Shown: piece after piece, positions 8,161 through 12,022 of the stretch
Position numbering within the stretch: position 1 is the stretch's first letter
Layout: the number at the start of each line of letters is the position of its first letter
From: Chitinophagaceae bacterium
GTDB taxonomy: Bacteria; Bacteroidota; Bacteroidia; Chitinophagales; Chitinophagaceae
NCBI GenBank assembly: GCA_025963615.1
Contig: JAOQAL010000648.1
Coordinates: forward strand, 1-12,022
Length of the DNA stretch: 12,022 bases
Reading direction: 5' to 3'
Notes under the pieces: generated by a model
Told to the model about the DNA's origin: nothing
What the model saw: the letters and a program-made list of their open reading frames with translations, nothing else
Databases searched by the model: none
Program-made: the position numbers and the translations under genes

Positions 8161-9249
8161 TTATTGAAAAGAAGGTTCAAAAAGAGATTCCTCTTTTTTT
8201 TCACAATATTCTTTTAGCTGTACGGCCATCCGGTGCATTTTCTCAAAATGAGCAGCTTTTACTTCTTCAGGAACAGGAGATTCACCAACATTCATAAAAC
8301 GGCAGGCCAAGCCGCAGATCTTTTCATTTATTTTCTTAAATACAAATTCATTAACAACGGATAGATTCATCTCTTTAATCAGGCAGCTTTCTGCATACAT
8401 GATTCCTTCATCTGATACCGTCATCCGCAGGGGTGAGACAATGGCCTGGTAGTTGTCGAATGTGCAATGATGAATACTTCCAATAAATGCATACGCCACG
8501 TCCTGCTCTATTTTTTGCAGGCCGGGCATCCATTCAGGACGACCGGAAATATTCATCATCACCATATACACATCCCGGAAATTGGCGGCTATTGGTATTT
8601 CGAGATAAGTCGTATTATCCGAGTGATAATAGCTTTGCGGAGCTGGCGGTTCCGGCACATTTTTTCTTGCCTCATTGAGCAGGGTAAAGCGATATTCCAC
8701 TTTACCGATTGAAGCATACTCTTCCGATGAGCTAGCCCATATCATTTCAGCCGGTTCAGTTGAGGCAGCTACCTGCTGCAAAAGTTTTTCTGTCATCAGC
8801 AGGTACTCGTTATTGTCAATACTGTTTTTAAGTAAGCGGTGGGCAACGATCATTTCCGGACCTGATTGTTTTACAAAGCGTCCCACTTTTATTTCCGCCA
8901 ACGGCCCATGATGCACTATGAACTTCAGGGTAAGATTAATAATAGCCTGGCAAGCCCCGCAAGGACAAATAGTATGCTGCTGCAGCCATTTGCGCTGAAA
9001 GTGAAAGGCGTTAAAAATCTTCAGGCAGATGTCTAGTATTTGCTTTTGGGAAGGAGCCGAGCCTTTTTTGATCAGCAACACAGCATCTCCTTCAATCTCT
9101 GAAACTTCATATTCTTCACCGACGGCCTCCAGGATGGCATCGATAAGAATATTGATAGCATGGGTACTATGGGTGAGTTCAGTAGTGGTCATGAACTCTG
9201 TAAACCCGCTGATATCCGGGATCAGGATTGTCGCGTTAGTTTCTGCCAT
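8161..9249 (-). CDS. DUF2652 protein: cyclase-like N-terminus with apparent SRPBCC-like C-terminus
   Basis: I recognise the N-terminal half (about 5-190) as the DUF2652 family (PF10851), related to class III nucleotide cyclases. LIPDISGFTEFM places D12, and EIEGDAVLLI places D55, at the spacing of the two metal-binding aspartates of cyclases. Glu51, four residues before D55, sits where guanylate cyclases carry their purine-selecting Glu. However, where cyclases have the transition-state Asn the by-eye alignment gives I134, with R138 kept, so activity is doubtful. A cysteine cluster CPCGAC (C95, C97, C100) may bind metal. Residues about 215-345, from IPIAANFRDVYMVMMNISGRPEWMPGL onward in shorter motifs, resemble an SRPBCC lipid/ligand-binding domain (the R-P-E-W-M-P-G signature is typical). 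No signal peptide or membrane helix is visible. The gene is apparently monocistronic and converges on the CHAD gene. The cellular role is unknown. Confidence 0.85.
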   Translation of the reverse strand: MAETNATILIPDISGFTEFMTTTELTHSTHAINILIDAILEAVGEEYEVSEIEGDAVLLIKKGSAPSQKQILDICLKIFNAFHFQRKWLQQHTICPCGACQAIINLTLKFIVHHGPLAEIKVGRFVKQSGPEMIVAHRLLKNSIDNNEYLLMTEKLLQQVAASTEPAEMIWASSSEEYASIGKVEYRFTLLNEARKNVPEPPAPQSYYHSDNTTYLEIPIAANFRDVYMVMMNISGRPEWMPGLQKIEQDVAYAFIGSIHHCTFDNYQAIVSPLRMTVSDEGIMYAESCLIKEMNLSVVNEFVFKKINEKICGLACRFMNVGESPVPEEVKAAHFEKMHRMAVQLKEYCEKKEESLFEPSFQ

Positions 9250-9456
9250 GATGAAAATGAATGGATCACTAAGTTAAGAAAGATTGGCGTTATGTGATAC
9301 TAGAAAAAAACCAGCCCGGAACCATCATTTTCTGCCGCTGGCAGGTCTCCAATGGCAGCAGCATTACGTTATGCCGGATACGGGGCAGCGAAACATCTCA
9401 TAAACTGAAATTAGCCGTTGTAGCGTTCATTCAGTTTCCACACCCCCTCGTGTTGG

Positions 9457-9478
9457 ATACCGGCCCACGGGCTGGTAT
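9457..9478 (+). other. GC-rich hairpin with tetraloop
   Basis: ATACCGGCC and GGCTGGTAT pair as a 9-bp stem, with one G-U pair on the plus-strand RNA, around the loop CACG. No T run follows on either strand, so it is not a standard terminator. It lies about 125-150 bases upstream of the probable transcription start of the lipoprotein gene, so it would not be in that transcript. Confidence 0.5.
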
Positions 9479-9525
9479 GGCCGGGAAAGTACATCGATAG
9501 ATAGCCCTGGGTATTTCATTCCAAC

Positions 9526-9540
9526 TACCACTAAGTAGTA
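9526..9540. promoter_or_regulatory. Upstream palindrome, probable operator copy 1
   Basis: TACCACTAAGTAGTA is a 15-base dyad centred on A9533 with one mismatched pair. It differs from the core of the second dyad (9568-9582) at a single base. The two centres are 42 bp apart, close to four helical turns, so two regulator dimers could bind the same face of the DNA. The binding protein is unknown. Confidence 0.65.
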
Positions 9541-9560
9541 TATCCATTACCGTTATATAT

Positions 9561-9589
9561 TAAAAAATACCACTAAGTGGTATTTTTTA
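9561..9589. promoter_or_regulatory. Perfect 29-base palindrome, probable operator copy 2
   Basis: The core TACCACTAAGTGGTA (9568-9582) is flanked by A6 on the left and T6 on the right plus one more T-A pair, giving two 14-base arms around a single A9575. The palindrome ends 16 bases before the -7 element and so covers the -33 zone. It could also fold as a hairpin with a T run and end transcription from the left, but no gene lies upstream on that strand and the same core recurs 42 bp away. An operator is therefore the better reading. Confidence 0.7.
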
Positions 9590-9605
9590 TTGCAGCATTA
9601 CTCTT

Positions 9606-9613
9606 TAGTTTTG
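9606..9613 (+). promoter_or_regulatory. Bacteroidota -7 promoter element TAGTTTTG
   Basis: TAGTTTTG matches the Bacteroidota -7 consensus TAnnTTTG fully. The position about 19 bases further upstream (9583-9586) reads TTTT instead of TTTG, a partial -33 match inside the palindrome arm, which would suit a promoter controlled by the regulator that binds there. Transcription would start near 9619-9621, leaving a leader of roughly 25 bases before the ATG at 9644. Confidence 0.6.
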
Positions 9614-9643
9614 AAAACTTTTTTAAACCTAAACTCTTATTTT

Positions 9644-10204
9644 ATGAAACAAAACATTTTATTCGTTCTATGTTCAGTCATTCTGCTTACGGTTGGTTCC
9701 TGTAAAAAAGGAGATATCGGCCCGCAGGGCACAACCGGTCCGCAGGGTCCTGCGGGCCCTCAGGGTGCTATAGGTACAGCCAACGTTATCTATTCCGACT
9801 GGTTCACTCCGGCCGTCTATACAAAGGATACCATTTTCGGGATCTGGGGATTTAATTATAATCAGGCTGCCACCGCTATTACCCAACAAGTGCTGGACAG
9901 CGGCGCCGTGCTGACCTTTGGCAAATTGCATGGTTATAATCCGGGTATCTGGCCGGCAGGACAGGTTGCCCAGTTGCCTGTCAATCTCACTTATATCGTG
10001 GGAAGTACCATGACCGATACCTGGTCAGCGCTTGCCACGGTAGGCAATCTCAAGATCCGCTTTGTAAATGATCTGAATTTTTACAACTCAATCAGCACTA
10101 GCCATCAGTTCCGCTTTATCGTAGTGCCCAGTGGTATTCCGGGCGCGCGAATGGAGCAGTTAACTTACCAGGAGATTTGCAAAAAGTATAGTATTCCTGA
10201 ATGA
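9644..10204 (+). CDS. Lipoprotein with short collagen-like Gly-X-Y stretch
   Basis: The 186-residue protein starts MKQNILFVLCSVILLTVGSC, a lipoprotein signal peptide with its lipidated cysteine at residue 20. Seven Gly-X-Y triplets follow at once, from GDI at residue 23 to GAI at 43, a collagen-like stretch seen in other Bacteroidota lipoproteins. The remaining part (about 45-186) is a globular domain rich in aromatic and beta-forming residues (NVIYSDWFTPAVY, IWGFNYNQAATAI, FRFIVVPSGIPG) with no family I can name. I chose the ATG at 9644 over an upstream TTG at 9590 because the signal peptide begins there and the probable transcription start lies after 9590. Export to the outer membrane is inferred from the signal. 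A hairpin just past the stop separates it from a second lipoprotein with a near-copy leader. Confidence 0.85.
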   Translation: MKQNILFVLCSVILLTVGSCKKGDIGPQGTTGPQGPAGPQGAIGTANVIYSDWFTPAVYTKDTIFGIWGFNYNQAATAITQQVLDSGAVLTFGKLHGYNPGIWPAGQVAQLPVNLTYIVGSTMTDTWSALATVGNLKIRFVNDLNFYNSISTSHQFRFIVVPSGIPGARMEQLTYQEICKKYSIPE

Positions 10205-10213
10205 GAAATTTTA

Positions 10214-10243
10214 AAGAAGCCGTTTTCAAAAAGGCGGCTTCTT
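10214..10243 (+). terminator. Hairpin between the two lipoprotein genes
   Basis: AAGAAGCCG (10214-10222) and CGGCTTCTT (10235-10243) pair perfectly over 9 bp around a 12-base loop, 10 bases after the stop. The T content just after it is low (CTATTCAG), so it may only weaken read-through or protect the 3' end of the upstream transcript instead of ending transcription fully. Confidence 0.6.
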
Positions 10244-10299
10244 CTATTCAGTATTCCCTCTCGGGTCAAAAACCATTAAACCTCCTAAAAACTCATTTT

Positions 10300-10608
10300 A
10301 TGAAACAAAATATTTCATTATTTCTTTGTTCCCTGGTACTACTGATTTCGGTTGCTTCCTGCAAAACATCAGATAACAGGTCCCAAAGCAAGGATGCACC
10401 AGCAAAGCTTACAGCGATAATGGGTACCGCACCGGATGGACACAGCAAGGCAAAAGCGGATTCGACTCCGGTTAAGCAAGGGCAATGGAGCTACAATCCG
10501 CAGGGAGATGATGTTTATCCATTGCTATATATTTTATCGTCAATCTTAATCGCATTACTTTTTATCAGGACGCTGAAAGTGAACAAACACCCGACTCATT
10601 ACTCCTGA
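10300..10608 (+). CDS. Small lipoprotein with C-terminal membrane helix
   Basis: Starting at the ATG at 10300 the protein is 102 residues: signal peptide MKQNISLFLCSLVLLISVAS with lipobox cysteine C21, then a polar, low-complexity linker (about 22-70), then a strong membrane helix at about 72-90 (VYPLLYILSSILIALLFIR) and a short basic end (TLKVNKHPTHYS). Upstream in-frame codons (from 10201) would put 33 residues before the signal peptide and overlap the previous stop, so I reject that longer start. The leader and signal are close copies of those of the preceding lipoprotein, while the mature parts are unrelated. Having both a lipid anchor and a C-terminal helix suggests that it stays in the inner membrane. 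Probably transcribed with the preceding gene, and closed by the terminator at 10665-10691. Function unknown. Confidence 0.75.
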   Translation: MKQNISLFLCSLVLLISVASCKTSDNRSQSKDAPAKLTAIMGTAPDGHSKAKADSTPVKQGQWSYNPQGDDVYPLLYILSSILIALLFIRTLKVNKHPTHYS

Positions 10609-10664
10609 TTCAACTCATGAGAAGATCTTAGGTGTTACCTGGTTGAATAAGAATAATAATCTGA

Positions 10665-10691
10665 GTGAACCCTATGTGGTTCACTTTTTTT
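10665..10691 (+). terminator. Rho-independent terminator of the lipoprotein pair
   Basis: GTGAACC (10665-10671) pairs perfectly with GGTTCAC (10678-10684) around the loop CTATGT, followed by seven T's (10685-10691). The stem can gain one more A-T pair at its base. It lies 57 bases after the stop of the second lipoprotein gene. The right arm and T run also form the beginning of the first tandem-repeat unit. Confidence 0.8.
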
Positions 10692-11035
10692 GAACAACAT
10701 AGCAAGATTCAAAGGCGTATAGGATAACACATAGATAAACGACCACTGAAAAAATCAAAACCTATATGACCTATATCCCTCCTATTTGGTTCTCTTTTTT
10801 TGAATCACATAGCAGGATTCAAAGGCACATAGGATAACACATAGATAAATGACCACTGAAAAAATCAAAACCTATATGACCTATACCCCCCTATTTGGTT
10901 CTCTTTTTTGAACTACATAGAAAGATTCAAAGCTGTATAGGATAGCATATAGATAAACGACCACCGTAAAATCAAAACCTATATGACCTACATGCCTCCA
11001 ATGTGGTTCTCTTTTTCTTGAAACCCATTGTGGGA
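10671..11035. repeat. Tandem array: three units of about 109 bp plus a partial fourth
   Basis: Units start with CCTATNTGGTTC at 10671, 10781 and 10890, lengths 110, 109 and 108 bases; a fourth, truncated unit runs from 10998 to about 11035. By eye the first two units agree at roughly nine bases in ten and the third is more diverged. Each unit contains, in order, CTATNTGGTTC, a T-rich loop, GAANNACATAG, a GATTCAAAG block, one or two ATAGGATARCA/CATAG blocks, ATCAAAACCTATATGACC and a C-rich end. The first and third blocks pair as a hairpin in every unit. The array is non-coding: unit length is not a multiple of three in all copies, and a 97-codon minus-strand reading across it is a shadow. It fills the gap between the lipoprotein terminator and the mscS-family gene. 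Confidence 0.93.
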
Positions 11036-11110
11036 TTTTATAAACATTTCTTTCGCTTGCTGAAATCATCGTCGCGCGGAGGCAAGGCATGGCAGGCATA
11101 GTTTTATAGT

Positions 11111-11911
11111 ATGTACTATATGGAGTGGAACTGGCAAAAATTTTATGACAAGGGGGAAACATGGTTAATAACAACCGGACCCCGGATCATCATCGCTATT
11201 TTAGTTTTAATCATCGGATTCTGGCTTATCCGGAAACTGAACAAATGGGTGAAGATTGGAATGGAGCGAAAAAAAATCAATCCTTCTTTACGTTATTTTT
11301 TTGAAAATCTTCTGGCTATATCACTCCAGATATTCCTGATTTTTTTTGTTTTACAGGTCGCTGGCATACAGCTCACCTTTTTGACAGCTATCATAGCTGG
11401 TCTGAGCGTAACGGCCGGTCTTGCTCTTTCCGGCACCCTGCAAAATTTTGTTAGCGGTATCCTGATCTTGCTTATGAAACCCTTTAAGGTCGGCGATATT
11501 ATAAATACCCAATCGCAGGAAGGAACCGTGACAACGATCCAGATTTTTTATACCACAGTACTTACTTACGACAATAAAACAATATTGGTACCCAATGGTC
11601 AACTATCTAATAATGTAGTAATTAATCTTAGTAAAGAAGGGAAAAGAAGACTTGACCTCGAAATAAAATTTGGGTATAATACGGACTACGAAAAAGTAAA
11701 AAGCATTCTGCTGTCAACTCTTAACGGTATCGGTGAAATCAATACTGAAGAAGTTCCCCGCATCGGGGTGTCATCACTGGACACTGATAAATATGCAGTG
11801 AGCATCAACGTTTGGGTAGCCTCGCATGGATTTACAGATCTGAAACTTAAACTGCAGGAGATGATTCTAAAAAATCTTATCCGTTCAGGGATAAAATTAC
11901 CCGGTACCTGA
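11111..11911 (+). CDS. MscS-family mechanosensitive channel
   Basis: A 266-residue small-conductance mechanosensitive channel that opens under membrane tension to release solutes during osmotic downshock. Three membrane helices fall at about 24-43 (RIIIAILVLIIGFWLIRKL), 66-84 and 88-123. The third carries the pore signature AIIAGLSVTAGLALSGTLQ, then NFVSGILILLMKPFKVGD, matching the MscS GLAxGLALQGSLSN...PFRVGD pattern with Ser in place of the usual Gln. The beta domain follows (about 124-172: GTVTTIQIFYTTVLTYDN, VPNGQLSNNVVIN) and then the alpha/beta C-terminal cage (178-263). The length is close to E. coli MscS (286). The start may be the ATG at 11111 or, more in line with relatives I remember, the one at 11120 (MEWNWQKFYDKG). 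A 16-base palindrome spans the first ATG. No clear terminator follows. Confidence 0.95.
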   Translation: MYYMEWNWQKFYDKGETWLITTGPRIIIAILVLIIGFWLIRKLNKWVKIGMERKKINPSLRYFFENLLAISLQIFLIFFVLQVAGIQLTFLTAIIAGLSVTAGLALSGTLQNFVSGILILLMKPFKVGDIINTQSQEGTVTTIQIFYTTVLTYDNKTILVPNGQLSNNVVINLSKEGKRRLDLEIKFGYNTDYEKVKSILLSTLNGIGEINTEEVPRIGVSSLDTDKYAVSINVWVASHGFTDLKLKLQEMILKNLIRSGIKLPGT

Positions 11912-11941
11912 TGAATTTAAAATTAAGACGCAATGGTTGGT

Positions 11942-12022
11942 TCATCTTCTGAAAACTGCGGCAGCAATTTTCTGTTGCAGAAATTTCGCAAATTCAATCA
12001 CTTCTGCTGCTGAATTTGCCTT
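11942..12022 (-). CDS. Possible C-terminus of a converging gene (cut by window edge)
   Basis: From the right edge, the minus strand is open for 26 codons in one frame, reading KANSAAEVIEFAKFLQQ then KIAAAVFRR and a stop at 11942. The other two minus frames close within about ten codons. The peptide looks like an amphipathic helix of a real protein, but it is too short to name and 26 codons can be open by chance. If real, it converges on the mscS-family gene with a 30-base gap. Confidence 0.35.
   Translation of the reverse strand, partial: KANSAAEVIEFAKFLQQKIAAAVFRR

Larger units (their letters stand above)
9250..9643 (+). promoter_or_regulatory. Long upstream region of the lipoprotein pair
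   Basis: This region separates the divergent DUF2652 gene from the first lipoprotein gene. A 68-codon plus-strand reading (9294-9500) has no recognisable character and I do not call it. The stretch instead holds a GC-rich hairpin (9457-9478), two related palindromes (9526-9540, 9561-9589) and a -7 promoter element (9606-9613), listed separately. Such density of dyads in under 160 bases marks it as a regulated promoter region. Confidence 0.6.

Noticed and set aside
9294..9500. 68-codon plus-strand reading frame upstream of the operator region
   Set aside because: No recognisable motif, no start signal, and it contains the GC-rich hairpin; chance is sufficient.
9590..9643. Upstream TTG start for the first lipoprotein, adding 18 residues
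   Set aside because: It would place extra residues before a complete lipoprotein signal peptide, and it lies upstream of the probable transcription start.
10671..11035. CRISPR array
   Set aside because: Units are continuous tandem copies of about 109 bp without unique spacers, and no cas gene is present.
10881..11174. 97-codon minus-strand reading frame across the tandem array into the mscS-family gene
   Set aside because: It runs through repeat units whose lengths differ by single bases and ends in the 5' part of a well-supported gene; its composition is not protein-like.
11988..12019. 8-base inverted repeat GCAAATTC / GAATTTGC near the right edge
   Set aside because: AT-rich arms with a 16-base loop inside a possible coding end; no T run and no supporting context.

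Overview
The window looks like chromosomal DNA of a Bacteroidota bacterium, probably near the Chitinophagaceae. That placement is inferred from AT-rich intergenic DNA, A/T-rich leaders without clear Shine-Dalgarno sites, a -7 element of the Bacteroidota type (TAnnTTTG) before a lipoprotein gene, the gene order mlaE-mlaF-mlaD, and the protein families present. I see no rRNA, tRNA, insertion sequence, phage or CRISPR array.

Layout. Positions 1-1155 hold two minus-strand genes: the start of a low-affinity iron permease-like membrane protein (cut by the window edge) and a ferritin-like DUF892/YciE protein with a lysine-rich N-terminal tail, followed by a hairpin terminator. Positions 1156-1764 hold no convincing gene. 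From 6892 down to about 1781 runs a minus-strand cluster: MlaE permease, MlaF ATPase and MlaD substrate-binding protein of an MCE lipid transporter, then after 60 bases the 880-residue end-joining protein LigD (phosphoesterase-ligase-polymerase), then directly a 35-codon ORF whose end runs into a degenerate heptamer repeat. A divergent gap (6893-7180) separates mlaE from a plus-strand CHAD-domain gene. That gene converges on a minus-strand DUF2652 protein with a cyclase-like N-terminus and an apparent SRPBCC-like C-terminus.

Positions 9250-11110 are the least ordinary part. A 5' region carries two copies of a palindrome whose centres lie 42 bp apart, then a -7 promoter element, then two small lipoprotein genes with near-copy leaders and signal peptides. 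The first has a short collagen-like Gly-X-Y stretch. After a terminator comes an array of three tandem units of about 109 bp plus a partial fourth, each with a hairpin around a T-rich loop. The window ends with an MscS-family channel and possibly the C-terminus of a converging gene.

Most of the recognisable genes fit envelope upkeep and stress survival: iron handling, DNA end joining without replication, lipid transport, polyphosphate binding and osmotic release. That shared theme is inference; only the mla genes, and perhaps ligD with its small follower, look like one transcription unit. I found no clearly new multi-gene system. The best leads are the paired palindromes before the lipoprotein pair, the structured tandem array, the DUF2652-SRPBCC protein, and the small ORF ending in a heptamer repeat.
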